Assembly (NCBI RefSeq): GCF_030464885.1
Contig: NZ_JALPRJ010000029.1
Span: forward strand, 42,076-106,075
Direction of reading: 5' to 3'
DNA length: 64,000 bases
Source of the DNA: Caballeronia sp. SEWSISQ10-4 2
GTDB taxonomy: Bacteria; Pseudomonadota; Gammaproteobacteria; Burkholderiales; Burkholderiaceae
A model generated the notes under the pieces. It was not told the origin of the DNA, ran no database searches, and was given only the letters and a program-made list of their open reading frames with translations. Position numbers and translations under genes: made by a program. Of this stretch, positions 34,123 through 42,695 are shown piece by piece. Each line of letters starts with the position of its first letter. Positions within the stretch are counted from its first letter, which is position 1.

Positions 34123-34974
34123 ATGTTCGATACCATCCTGCTGCGATCTTTCGTGGCCGTGATCCAGGAAGGCGGCTTCACGCACGCCGCCGCCCGTCTC
34201 AATCTGACGCAGTCTGCCGTCAGCGCACATCTGCGGCGTCTGGAAAAGCAGACCGGCCGCGACCTGCTCGCGCGTACCACGCGCTCGGTCACGCTCACGG
34301 CGGATGGCGAGCTGCTGCTGGGTTACGCGCGGGCGATCCTTGCACTCAATCATGATGCGCAGGCGCAGCTGTCGCGCGGCCCGACCGAGGGCGCGGTCCG
34401 TGTCGGGCTTTGCGAGGACCTCGCCAACGTCAGGCTAATGAACGTCATGCAGGCGTTCGCGGTGCGCTACCCGCGCATCGCGTTCAGTGTCAGGGTCGGC
34501 ATTCCCCCTGAACTGCTGCATGCAATGGATCAGGCCGAACTCGACATGGTGATCGGCGGTCGCTGCGAGGGGGCCCGCTCTGGACGCGTGCTCTGGCGCG
34601 AGCCACTCGTGTGGGCCGGTGCGGAGTGGGCATCGCTTACGCCTGGCGCTCCGGTGCCGCTCGCGCTGCTGCCGGAACCGTGCCCGTATCGTGAGGCTGC
34701 ACTGGCCGCACTCGCCCGGGCTGGCGTCGACTACCGGATCGCGCTGGTGTGCTCAAGCGGTGCCGGTCTGTGCGCCGCAGCGCAGGCCGGCTTTGCGGTG
34801 ACGCCGGTCGTGCAGACACAACTCGTGCACGGCTTGCACGTGGTTCCGCCGGATGCCGGCTTACCTTCACTGCCCGATGTCGAGTTTACGATTTTCACTG
34901 CGGCGGGTGCATCCGCGCCTATCGCCGACGAACTGGGTAACGCCATCGTGCTGGCATTCGCGAACAAAGGATGA
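34123..34974 (+). CDS. LysR-family transcriptional regulator
   Basis: 283 residues, slightly short for the family. The N-terminal winged helix is FDTILLRSFVAVIQEGGFTHAAARLNLTQSAVSAHLRRLEKQTGRDLLAR, and the effector domain runs from about residue 90. It is divergent from azoR, so the likely targets are azoR, its own gene and perhaps the dehydrogenase-like/Ohr genes just downstream. Start ATG has GAGAAAGGA about 9-15 bases upstream. Confidence 0.92.
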   Translation: MFDTILLRSFVAVIQEGGFTHAAARLNLTQSAVSAHLRRLEKQTGRDLLARTTRSVTLTADGELLLGYARAILALNHDAQAQLSRGPTEGAVRVGLCEDLANVRLMNVMQAFAVRYPRIAFSVRVGIPPELLHAMDQAELDMVIGGRCEGARSGRVLWREPLVWAGAEWASLTPGAPVPLALLPEPCPYREAALAALARAGVDYRIALVCSSGAGLCAAAQAGFAVTPVVQTQLVHGLHVVPPDAGLPSLPDVEFTIFTAAGASAPIADELGNAIVLAFANKG

Positions 34975-35198
34975 CACCGGGCAAGTGCTAGGAGGACTGC
35001 TAAAGATAACGAATCAAGACCTCGCTCGACCCACGCTGGCCATGAATCATCGAGTCCCGATCCGATTTGTTCCGCTCGCGCAAAATAGTTTGTCCATGCC
35101 GGGTGTTTGCCCGGAGCATAAATACACCTAGATTAGCGACGTATCGGAGCCGCCGGCCCGGTGGGCAAGAGAGCCCAGTTCAATATTCGAGGTTTTCC

Positions 35199-35909
35199 AT
35201 GAGCACGTCGCAAAAGGTCGTAGTCGTTACTGGCGCATCGCAAGGCATTGGTGCCGAGACCGTCAAGGCATTTCGCAAGCTTGACTATCGCATCGTCGCA
35301 ACGGCACGCAGCATCAAGCCGTCCGAAGATCCGAACATCGTGACGGTGGCGGGTGACATCGCTGACCCGGCGACGGCACGTCGCGTAATTTCCGAGGGCG
35401 TGGCACGCTTCGGCCGCATCGACACGCTGATCAACAACGCCGGTGTCTTCATCGCCAAGCCGTTCACCGGTTATACGTCTGAAGACTACGCTGCGGTGAC
35501 GGGCGTGAATCTGAACGGGTTCTTCTATATCACGCAGTTGGCGATTGCCGAGATGGAGAAGAACAAGAGCGGCCATGTGGTCAGTATCACCACCAGCCTG
35601 GTCGACCACGCCATCGACGGCGTGCCGTCTGTTTTGGCATCGCTGACAAAGGGCGGACTGAACGCAGCCACGAAGTCCCTTGCCATCGAATACGCGAAGC
35701 GTGGCATCCGTGCGAACGCGGTTGCCCCCGGCATCATGAAGTCGCCGATGCATGCTCCCGAAACGCACGAGGCACTCGGCGCACTCCACCCGATGGGCCA
35801 CATGGGCGAGATGAGCGACATCGTCAATGCGATCCTGTATCTGGATGCGGCGCCGTTCGTGACGGGCGAGATCCTGCACGTCGACGGCGGCCAGAGCGCT
35901 GGTCACTAA
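35199..35909 (+). CDS. Short-chain dehydrogenase/reductase-like protein lacking the catalytic Tyr
   Basis: 236 residues. The cofactor motif TGASQGIG and NNAG are intact, as is NAVAPGIMKSP in the substrate-loop region. Where the family has Y-x-x-x-K this protein has ASLTK in VPSVLASLTKGGLNAATKSLA: the Lys is kept, but Ala replaces the catalytic Tyr. Ordinary ketoreductase chemistry is therefore doubtful; it may bind NAD(P) and act as a sensor, or use other residues. ATG at 35199 has CGAGG 6-7 bases upstream; the longer frame from 35067 is not supported. It lies 60 bases before the Ohr gene. Confidence 0.9.
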   Translation: MSTSQKVVVVTGASQGIGAETVKAFRKLDYRIVATARSIKPSEDPNIVTVAGDIADPATARRVISEGVARFGRIDTLINNAGVFIAKPFTGYTSEDYAAVTGVNLNGFFYITQLAIAEMEKNKSGHVVSITTSLVDHAIDGVPSVLASLTKGGLNAATKSLAIEYAKRGIRANAVAPGIMKSPMHAPETHEALGALHPMGHMGEMSDIVNAILYLDAAPFVTGEILHVDGGQSAGH

Positions 35910-35969
35910 AGCATCACGGGGGCGCTACTGGTTGCGCCCGTTATCTGATTCATCGTTAAGGAGCTGACA

Positions 35970-36395
35970 ATGTCGATCGAAAACGTTCTCTACCGTGCTC
36001 ACGCCGAGGCCAGCGGAGGCCGCGAAGGCCGCGCCGTGGCGCCGGAAGGCGGACTGGACCTGAAGCTGACGAGGCCGAAGGGATTGGGTGGGAAGGGCGA
36101 GAAAGGCACAAACCCGGAAGAGCTTTTTGCAGCCGGCTACAGCGCGTGTTTTATCGGTGCAATGCAATTCGTTGCTGCGCGCGACAAAATCGCTATTCCG
36201 GCTGATGTATCGGTCAACGGAATCGTGGGCATCGGTCCCATTCCCAATGGCTTCGGCATTGAAGTCGAGTTGAAGATATCGTTGCCGGGCATGGCACGCG
36301 AAGCGGCTCAGGATTTCATCAACAGGGCTCATATTGTGTGCCCCTATTCGAACGCAACGCGCAACAACATCGACGTGACGCTTACGCTCGTCTAA
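35970..36395 (+). CDS. ohr: Organic hydroperoxide resistance protein Ohr (OsmC superfamily)
   Basis: 141-residue thiol peroxidase reducing organic hydroperoxides. The peroxidatic Cys60 lies in AAGYSACF and the resolving Cys124 in HIVCPYSNATR. Arg18 and Glu50, which position the hydroperoxide in Ohr proteins, are present. AAGGAG lies about 5-8 bases before ATG 35970. No OhrR (MarR-type) gene is adjacent; control may come from the LysR gene upstream. Confidence 0.94.
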   Translation: MSIENVLYRAHAEASGGREGRAVAPEGGLDLKLTRPKGLGGKGEKGTNPEELFAAGYSACFIGAMQFVAARDKIAIPADVSVNGIVGIGPIPNGFGIEVELKISLPGMAREAAQDFINRAHIVCPYSNATRNNIDVTLTLV

Positions 36396-36571
36396 GCCGC
36401 GATCCTGTTCGATCGGTTGCAGGTCGCCGTGGTGATTGGCGACCTGCAGGACCGTTCCACTCACGCGACGACCTCGCTACACCGTTACGTCTGATGTGAG
36501 CGTGTCAACGAGGAAAACCGGGTCTGGAGTTGCGCAATCTGTAGCAACGCGGGATGTCGTATTGAATTTTA

Positions 36572-36586
36572 TAGACGAGTGGTCTA
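36572..36586. promoter_or_regulatory. TetR-type operator 1, upstream of the TetR gene
   Basis: TAGAC, 5 bases (GAGTG), GTCTA, ending 11 bases before the TetR start at 36598. Flanking bases TTTTA and AT match those of operator 2 at 37248-37262; over 24 bases the two sites differ at only 3 or so positions. It indicates autoregulation. Confidence 0.8.
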
Positions 36587-36597
36587 ATATCTGCCGC

Positions 36598-37227
36598 ATG
36601 GACATGCATACAGCTCCGCGCCGCAGAGGGCGCCCACCGAAGGAACTTGCGGGCTATAGCGAAACCCGGGAGATTCTCGTGCGCGCCGGTGTAGCCGCGC
36701 TCACGGAAAAAGGTTTCTCTGCGACTGGAATCGACGAGATCTTGCGTAGCGTGAACGTGCCGAAAGGCTCGTTCTACCACTACTTCGGAAGCAAGGAAGA
36801 GTTTGGCCTCGAACTGATCGACCGCTACGCTGCGTATTTCGCGCGAAAGCTCGACCGGTTTTTCACGGACGAATCGAAATCGCCACTGCAACGCTTCCAC
36901 GATTTCGTGGCGGACGCGGAGGCAGGGATGCAACGTTACGGCTTTCGACGTGGGTGTCTTGTCGGCAATCTCGGGCAGGAAATGGCGGTGCTTCCGGAAA
37001 GTCATTGCGTACGACTGCGCGAGGTTTTCGCAAATTGGGAAGCCCGCACAGCAAGGTGCCTGATGGACGCGCAGGCGGTGGGCGAGATTGCGGACGGGGC
37101 CGATTGCTCGGAACTCGCCGCATTCTTCTGGATCGGCTGGGAAGGCGCAGTGTTGAGGGCAAAGCTCGAAGGCGGGCCTGCAGCATTGCACACATTCGCG
37201 AACGGCTTTTTCGCTGCGCTGGGTTAG
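36598..37227 (+). CDS. TetR-family transcriptional repressor
   Basis: 209 residues. The basic start APRRRGRPPKE is followed by a TetR_N helix-turn-helix (ILVRAGVAALTEKGFSATGIDEILRSVNVPKGSFYHYFGSKEEFG, residues about 22-70). The ligand-binding C-terminal domain is Cys-containing and of the type that follows the LmrA/AcuR pattern. ATG at 36598 lies directly after operator 1; the longer frame from 36436 would place coding sequence over that operator. A second copy of the operator precedes the downstream oxidoreductase operon, its evident target. Confidence 0.92.
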   Translation: MDMHTAPRRRGRPPKELAGYSETREILVRAGVAALTEKGFSATGIDEILRSVNVPKGSFYHYFGSKEEFGLELIDRYAAYFARKLDRFFTDESKSPLQRFHDFVADAEAGMQRYGFRRGCLVGNLGQEMAVLPESHCVRLREVFANWEARTARCLMDAQAVGEIADGADCSELAAFFWIGWEGAVLRAKLEGGPAALHTFANGFFAALG

Positions 37228-37247
37228 GCTGTTTTTTTATGATTTTA

Positions 37248-37262
37248 TAGACGATCGGTCTA
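37248..37262. promoter_or_regulatory. TetR-type operator 2, upstream of the GMC oxidoreductase operon
   Basis: TAGAC, GATCG, GTCTA, 44 bases before the oxidoreductase start at 37307. It is nearly the same as operator 1 and matches the TAGACnnnnnGTCTA form known for LmrA/YxaF/AcuR-like TetR repressors. Confidence 0.8.
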
Positions 37263-37306
37263 ATTTATGCCGGGAGCGTTGGAAAACGCTCGTGAGGGTA
37301 AATAGG

Positions 37307-38977
37307 ATGCAAATGCAAAGTACGACATTTGACTTTATTGTTATTGGCGCTGGTTCCGCCGGCAGCCTGCTCGCGAATCGTTTGAGCGCAGACAAAACCA
37401 GGAATGTTCTTCTGGTCGAGGCGGGCGGCGCCGATGATTACATGTGGATCCACATCCCCGTCGGCTATTTATATTGCATCGACAATCCTCGCACGGACTG
37501 GCGATTCCGCACCGAGCCGGACAAAGGACTCAATGGCCGGCAGATTCTTTATCCGCGAGGCAAAACGTTGGGCGGATCCTCCAGTATCAACGGGATGATC
37601 TACATGCGTGGCCAGGCTCGCGACTACGACCATTGGGCGGAGCTGACTGGTAATCCGGAATGGACGTGGAACAACTCGTTGAAGGACTTCATGGCACATG
37701 AAGACTTCTACAAGCTCGATCCGAAACAACACGAACGGCTGAACGGCAATACCGAAGCGATTGCAAAGATTCACGGAAGCGGTGGCGAGTGGCGTGTCGA
37801 AAAGCAGCGTCTGAAGTGGGACATTCTTGATGCGTTCGCCGAAGCGGCGGAGCAGGCGGGTATTCCTATCATCGACGATTTCAACAGCGGTGACAATTTC
37901 GGCGTCAGCTACTTTAACGTCACGCAGAAAGACGGCTGGCGCTGGAATACTTCGAAGGCTTTCCTGCGTCCAATCAAGCACCGGTCGAATCTCACGATCT
38001 GGACTAACTCCAATGTAAAGAAGCTCAAGATCGAGCTTGATAAAGACGGTGCGCTGCGCTGCACCGGTGCGGAAATCGTTCGCAATGGCGAGCTTGTGTC
38101 GGCGAATGCCGCCCGCGAAGTCGTGCTTAGCGCCGGCGCGATCGGATCGCCGCACATTCTGCAGCACTCGGGTATTGGTTCGGCATCCATATTGAAAAAG
38201 CACGGCATCGATATTGTTCAACACACACCTGGCGTTGGAGCGAACTTGCAGGATCACCTTCAGATCCGTGCGGTCTACAAGGTTGAAAACTGCGATACGT
38301 TGAACGTTCTTGCCTCGAACATGCTCGGTAAGGCGAAGATCGGCCTTGAATATGCGCTGCACCGATCCGGCCCGATGAGCATGGCGCCCTCTCAGCTCGG
38401 GGCCTTTGCCAGGAGCGATCCGTCAAGGAAGCACGCAAACATCGAGTTTCATGTGCAGCCGCTGAGTCTCGAGGCTTTCGGGCAGCCGCTGCACACATTC
38501 CCGGCGTTCACCGCCAGTGCGGCCAATGTGAACCCGACAAGCCGGGGCACGGTGTACATCAAGAGCGGCAACTTCGAGGACGCCCCGGCAATTGCCCCGA
38601 ATTACCTCAGTACGGAAGACGATCGGAAAGTCGCTGCAGATAGCCTTCGCTTGACGCGACGCATCGCGAGTCAGGCGGCTCTTGCGAAATACAAGCCGCA
38701 AGAGTTCAAGCCGGGCCGGCAGTACGAATCGGACGCTGAACTCACGAAACTCGCGGGCGACATCGGCACCACGATCTTCCACCCCGTGGGTACTGTCCAG
38801 ATGGGCAAGTTCGCGGATCCGAACGTTGTCGTCGATAGCCATCTTCGCGTGCGCGGCGTCGCAGGACTTCGGGTGGTGGACGCGAGCGTGATGCCCACGA
38901 TCACCAGCGGCAATACGAGCTGCCCCACGATGATGATCGCAGAGAAAGCTTCGCACTGGATCCGACAAGGCGTCTAA
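37307..38977 (+). CDS. GMC-family FAD-dependent oxidoreductase (choline/alcohol dehydrogenase-like)
   Basis: 556-residue flavoprotein oxidising an alcohol. The FAD motif IVIGAGSAGSLLANRLS lies near the N-terminus, then LLVEAGG and the GMC signature RGKTLGGSSSINGMIYMRG. The second signature GAIGSPHILQHSGIG is intact. The active-site His lies in TTIFHPVGTVQMG and the partner Asn in SGNTSCPTMM. ATG at 37307 has GAGGG 8 bases upstream; GTG at 37292 is less likely. First gene of the TetR-controlled operon with a CoA-transferase and an enoyl-CoA hydratase. This suggests an alcohol is oxidised to an acid, activated to CoA and hydrated; the aldehyde step must be done here or elsewhere. Confidence 0.92.
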   Translation: MQMQSTTFDFIVIGAGSAGSLLANRLSADKTRNVLLVEAGGADDYMWIHIPVGYLYCIDNPRTDWRFRTEPDKGLNGRQILYPRGKTLGGSSSINGMIYMRGQARDYDHWAELTGNPEWTWNNSLKDFMAHEDFYKLDPKQHERLNGNTEAIAKIHGSGGEWRVEKQRLKWDILDAFAEAAEQAGIPIIDDFNSGDNFGVSYFNVTQKDGWRWNTSKAFLRPIKHRSNLTIWTNSNVKKLKIELDKDGALRCTGAEIVRNGELVSANAAREVVLSAGAIGSPHILQHSGIGSASILKKHGIDIVQHTPGVGANLQDHLQIRAVYKVENCDTLNVLASNMLGKAKIGLEYALHRSGPMSMAPSQLGAFARSDPSRKHANIEFHVQPLSLEAFGQPLHTFPAFTASAANVNPTSRGTVYIKSGNFEDAPAIAPNYLSTEDDRKVAADSLRLTRRIASQAALAKYKPQEFKPGRQYESDAELTKLAGDIGTTIFHPVGTVQMGKFADPNVVVDSHLRVRGVAGLRVVDASVMPTITSGNTSCPTMMIAEKASHWIRQGV

Positions 38978-39004
38978 CTTAACAATACAAACCAGGAATT
39001 GGCC

Positions 39005-40261
39005 ATGGCTGAGAACAAAACCGGGGTACGGAAACGCTTGCCCCTCGAAGGAGTGACCGTCCTTGATTTCTCGCGCGTGCTGTCTGGGCCGTACTGCACG
39101 ATGGTGCTTGCTGACCTGGGAGCACGGGTTATCAAGATCGAGCGTGTGGGCACAGGAGACGATACGCGTGCGTGGGGTCCATTCGTTGACGACGAGTCGG
39201 CGTACTTCATGTGCTTTAACCGGGGAAAAGAGAGCATTGCGCTCGACTTCAAGTCTCCGCGCGACCGCGAGCTTCTCGAACGTCTGCTGGACAAGTCCGA
39301 CGTGCTGGTCGAGAACTTCCGGCCGGGCGTGATGGATCGGCTCGGCTATGGCGCCGAGCAACTGGCAAGGACGCGTCCACATATCGTCTATGCGTCGATT
39401 TCGGGCTTCGGCCACACCGGCCCGTTCAAGGATCTGCCGGGCTATGACATGGTCGTGCAGGCAATGGGCGGCGTCATGAGCCTGACCGGCTGGCCTGACC
39501 AGCCGCCGGCGCGTGTGGGCACAAGTTTCGGGGATCTCGGCGCGGCGCTATTCGCCGTAATAGGTATCGTGGCGGGGCTGTACAAGCGCTCCAAGGATGC
39601 GCAAGGCACGCATGTGGACATCGCGATGCTCGATTGCCAGGCCGCGCTGATGGAAACGGCGTTTGCCAGGCTCGACGTCGAAGCGAAGGTACCCACGAGG
39701 ACTGGCGATGCGCACCCGTCACTGGCACCGTTCGAAAGCTTTGCTGCCCAGGATGGTCGAATCGTCATCGCCGCCGGCAACGATCAGCTCTTTTTGCTCA
39801 TGGCGGACGCCATCGGTGTACCGGAACTGGCGCTCGATCCGCTGTTCCTTACCAACGATCTTCGCGTGCAAAACCGGTTCGCCATGACCGAGGCCATCGA
39901 GCGGATAACGCGCGCGGCACCGATCGGTGTCTGGCTCGACAAGCTGAACGAGGCTGGCGTGCCGTGCGCGCCGATCAATACGATCGACAAGGTCCTTGAA
40001 CACCCGCAACTGCTCGCACGCAATATGTTTATCCACGTGCAGGGCGAGTCCGCGCGGAAAGTGAAGACGGCCGGCAACCCGGTCAAGATGAGCACTTCAC
40101 CCGATGAGGACATGTCCGTAGTCAGGAAAGCGCCGGCAGTGGACCGGCATCGCGAAGCGATTCTGGCTGAGTTGATGGCTTCATCGGGCGCCTACGCGTC
40201 GCAGGCTGATTCCGAATCAGACGACGATGAACTGAAGCGCTCCGCAAGCCTTGCAGCATAA
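39005..40261 (+). CDS. CaiB/BaiF-family CoA-transferase
   Basis: 418 residues of class III CoA-transferase fold. It has PLEGVTVLDFSRVLSGPYCTMVLADLGARVIKIE, ENFRPGVMDRLG and SISGFGHTGP. The catalytic Asp is present at 148 in GYDMVVQAMGG, unlike in the CaiB-like gene at 4508. The C-terminus adds an acidic tail ending in DDDELKRSASLAA. ATG at 39005 is preferred over TTG at 38999, with AGGA about 8 bases upstream. It lies 27 bases after the oxidoreductase gene and would activate the acid formed there by transfer of CoA from a donor thioester. Confidence 0.93.
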   Translation: MAENKTGVRKRLPLEGVTVLDFSRVLSGPYCTMVLADLGARVIKIERVGTGDDTRAWGPFVDDESAYFMCFNRGKESIALDFKSPRDRELLERLLDKSDVLVENFRPGVMDRLGYGAEQLARTRPHIVYASISGFGHTGPFKDLPGYDMVVQAMGGVMSLTGWPDQPPARVGTSFGDLGAALFAVIGIVAGLYKRSKDAQGTHVDIAMLDCQAALMETAFARLDVEAKVPTRTGDAHPSLAPFESFAAQDGRIVIAAGNDQLFLLMADAIGVPELALDPLFLTNDLRVQNRFAMTEAIERITRAAPIGVWLDKLNEAGVPCAPINTIDKVLEHPQLLARNMFIHVQGESARKVKTAGNPVKMSTSPDEDMSVVRKAPAVDRHREAILAELMASSGAYASQADSESDDDELKRSASLAA

Positions 40262-40291
40262 CGCCTCAAATTTGAACTGACAGGTGAATAT

Positions 40292-41194
40292 ATGTCGACT
40301 GATGTTTCAGCAGCGAGCAGCGCATCCGCCAAGCAAACCAAGACGCAAGTGACCGAAGCGAATGCTGGACCCGTTGTCGCGGGCGCGAATGCAGACGCCG
40401 CCAAAGGCGTGTCTGAAAACGGTGTGTACGAGACCATCAAGATTGATCGAAGGGAGCGTGTTGGACTGATCACGCTCTATCGTCCGAAGAACTTGAACGC
40501 GCTCAACGTACAGATGTCGCGTGAGGTGCTCGCAGCGCTTACGACTTTTGACCAGGACGATGGAATTGGTGCCATCGTGATCACAGGTAATGGGCGCGCA
40601 TTTGCAGCAGGGGCGGACATCGAGGAAATGGTCGACAGGTCCTTCGCGGACTGGCATGCGAAAGACCTTTTCGCCGAGTGGGATCGCATTGCGACGATAT
40701 CGAAGCCTATCATCGCGGCGGTTGGCGGCTATGCACTCGGCGGCGGATGCGAACTGGCGATGGCGTGCGATTTCATCATTGCGGCCCATGATGCTCAATT
40801 CGGCCAACCGGAAATCAAGCTAGGGATTCCGCCTGGTATTGGCGGTTCGCAGCGCTTGACGCGTGCTGTTGGAAAGTCGCTTGCAATGGACCTGATTCTC
40901 ACTGGCCGGAATTTGCTCTCTGATGAGGCACTTGCGGCCGGCCTCGTTGCGCGCGTTGTTCCATCGGCGGAGTTGCTGCAAACCGCGCTCGAGACAGCGC
41001 ACACCATCGCCGGTTACAACCTGCCTGCCGTACGGCTTGCCAAGGAGGCAGTCAATCGGGCATTCGAGACGCCGTTAAGCGAGGGTGTGTTGCATGAGCG
41101 CCGGCTTTTCCAGGCCGCGTTCGCAACCGAAGGTCAAAAGGAAGGCATGCACGCATTCCTGGCCAAGCGCGCTCCCGTCTTCCGCCATCGATAG
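40292..41194 (+). CDS. Enoyl-CoA hydratase/isomerase with Ala-rich N-terminal extension
   Basis: 300 residues; the crotonase core begins near residue 46 (YETIKIDRRERVGLITLYRPKNLNAL). The oxyanion-hole motif GRAFAAGADIEEM, GGGCELAMACD and GQPEIKLGIPPGIGG supply the two catalytic Glu positions of hydratases. The first 45 residues are a low-complexity Ala/Ser/Thr stretch not found in ordinary hydratases; either the start is further downstream or the extension is real. It ends the TetR-controlled operon, 30 bases after the CoA-transferase. Confidence 0.92.
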   Translation: MSTDVSAASSASAKQTKTQVTEANAGPVVAGANADAAKGVSENGVYETIKIDRRERVGLITLYRPKNLNALNVQMSREVLAALTTFDQDDGIGAIVITGNGRAFAAGADIEEMVDRSFADWHAKDLFAEWDRIATISKPIIAAVGGYALGGGCELAMACDFIIAAHDAQFGQPEIKLGIPPGIGGSQRLTRAVGKSLAMDLILTGRNLLSDEALAAGLVARVVPSAELLQTALETAHTIAGYNLPAVRLAKEAVNRAFETPLSEGVLHERRLFQAAFATEGQKEGMHAFLAKRAPVFRHR

Positions 41195-41320
41195 GCCATG
41201 GCTTATCGTCAGTAATGCGCGGCGCGCGACGTGACGTTTCCGGACAGGCAACAACGCGCGATTTTCTGTCTGGTTGGTCGTGTCGTTTCCTGTTCAAATG
41301 AGGTTGAGTGCAAACGTCGG

Positions 41321-42232
41321 CTATGCGGCTAGTTTCTCCATCAGGAAGTCCACAAAACAGCGCACGCGCGACGACAGATGCCGACCGTGCGGATAAAGCA
41401 GAATGAACGGTCGCGAACATCCGCCATACGGCGTGAGCAATTCCTTGAGCGCGCCATCCGCTATGTCTTTCTCAACAATGAACCGGTAGGTCTGGAACAC
41501 GCCTGCCCCATGGCGCGCCAGGGTAACTCCAGCAAGTGCATCGCCCGATGATCCATGAGCGCCGCGCGTCGGGATCTCGTCGAGGCTGCCATCTCGATTG
41601 AATACCCAAGGCATGTTGCGGCCGGTGCTCGGCAACTCGAACTGGATGCAGTTGTGATTGATCAAATCGTCGGGCGTTTCCAGTCTGGCCGCTCTGCGCA
41701 GATAAGCCGGTGATGCCACGACTACCACTTCCGCGTCCTCGAGCTTTCGCGCAATCAGGCCGGAATCCCGCGGAGTACGACCCCGGATCGCCAGGTCGAA
41801 GGGCTCGTCCGCAAAGTCGATGTTGCGGTTGCTGAGGTGCGTTTCGACGGAGACCTCCGGGTAGCGCTCATGGAAGTCTGCCAACAGGGGAAGGACGCGG
41901 TAATGACCGTAGGGCGTTGGCATGCTGATTCGCAGCACGCCCGCCGGCGTCGTCTGTTGCCCGGTAGCTTCTCGCTCTGCATCCACGAGTTGACCCAGCG
42001 CCTGCCGACACTGCTCGAAGTACCGGCTCCCCACGTCTGTAAGCCGAATCTGCCGCGTTGTCCGGACAAACAATCGTGCACCGAGTCGTTTCTCGAGACG
42101 CGCCACCGCACGGCTGACGGCGGCAGGCGTGACGCTCGCGGCGTTCGCCGCGACAGTAAAACTACCCAATTCAGCTGCCATACAGAACAGCTCGATACTG
42201 CCTAGAAGGAGGTCATCAAATTGACGCTGCAT
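41321..42232 (-). CDS. LysR-family transcriptional regulator
   Basis: 303 residues with a CrgA/DhcR-like N-terminus (LLGSIELFCMAAELGSFTVAANAASVTPAAVSRAVARLEKRLGARLFVRTTRQIRLT). Effector-domain marks are LRISMPTPYGHYRVLPLLADFHERYPEV and DLAIRGRTPRDSGLIARKLEDAEVVVVASPAYL. It is convergent with the hydratase operon and lies divergent from the CMD gene at 42696, 463 bases away, which is its most likely target. Confidence 0.92.
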   Translation of the reverse strand: MQRQFDDLLLGSIELFCMAAELGSFTVAANAASVTPAAVSRAVARLEKRLGARLFVRTTRQIRLTDVGSRYFEQCRQALGQLVDAEREATGQQTTPAGVLRISMPTPYGHYRVLPLLADFHERYPEVSVETHLSNRNIDFADEPFDLAIRGRTPRDSGLIARKLEDAEVVVVASPAYLRRAARLETPDDLINHNCIQFELPSTGRNMPWVFNRDGSLDEIPTRGAHGSSGDALAGVTLARHGAGVFQTYRFIVEKDIADGALKELLTPYGGCSRPFILLYPHGRHLSSRVRCFVDFLMEKLAA

Positions 42233-42695
42233 AGTCTCTCGTGGTCATCAGATTCCCGCTCTCTGTAGCGTGACTATCGATCACTTCTTCCGCGCGCAAA
42301 GTGCCTCGTGGCCAGAGCGGATCGTAGCGCTCATAGCGACTCGACGTGCGCGCTGCTAGTGTACGCTGAGCGCACGACCGGATTTCGAAGTAAAGCGAAG
42401 GCAGTGCGTCTACGTTACTACTCCGACGAACTCCTGGCAGAGCAGGCGGTGCTATCTCGCAGGAGATCCCGCAAGTGTGCTGTCTTGGTCGTTGCCGGAG
42501 TGGAGTTATCAGTCAAACAGATAGCCGTATATCTTCCCTTCGCTTGTCAATCGCACTAAACGGTGCGAGGGTATGACGTCGATCATGCTACTGACCGCAC
42601 AGACGATGTGATGGGTTTTCCCTGAAATACCGGGCAAGCGCGGATCGCCCTAACGGTTAGTCAGACTATGCATGTCTATCCCCAACGGAGAGGTG
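42233..42695. other. Intergenic region between LysR and CMD genes
   Basis: 463 bases without a supportable gene. An 83-codon plus-strand frame at 42308-42559 lacks a ribosome-binding site and resembles no family. I see no strong dyad. It should contain divergent promoters. Confidence 0.45.

Noticed and set aside
35089..35132. TTTGTCCATGCCGGG-like stretch that recurs near 46925 as TTTGTCCATGGCGGG
   Set aside because: Only about 15 bases match and the rest diverges; I cannot tell a shared site from chance.
38423..39415. 330-codon minus-strand open frame
   Set aside because: Antisense of the GMC oxidoreductase and CoA-transferase genes; composition-driven.
42308..42559. 83-codon open frame between LysR and CMD genes
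   Set aside because: No ribosome-binding site and no similarity; Arg/Ser-rich.
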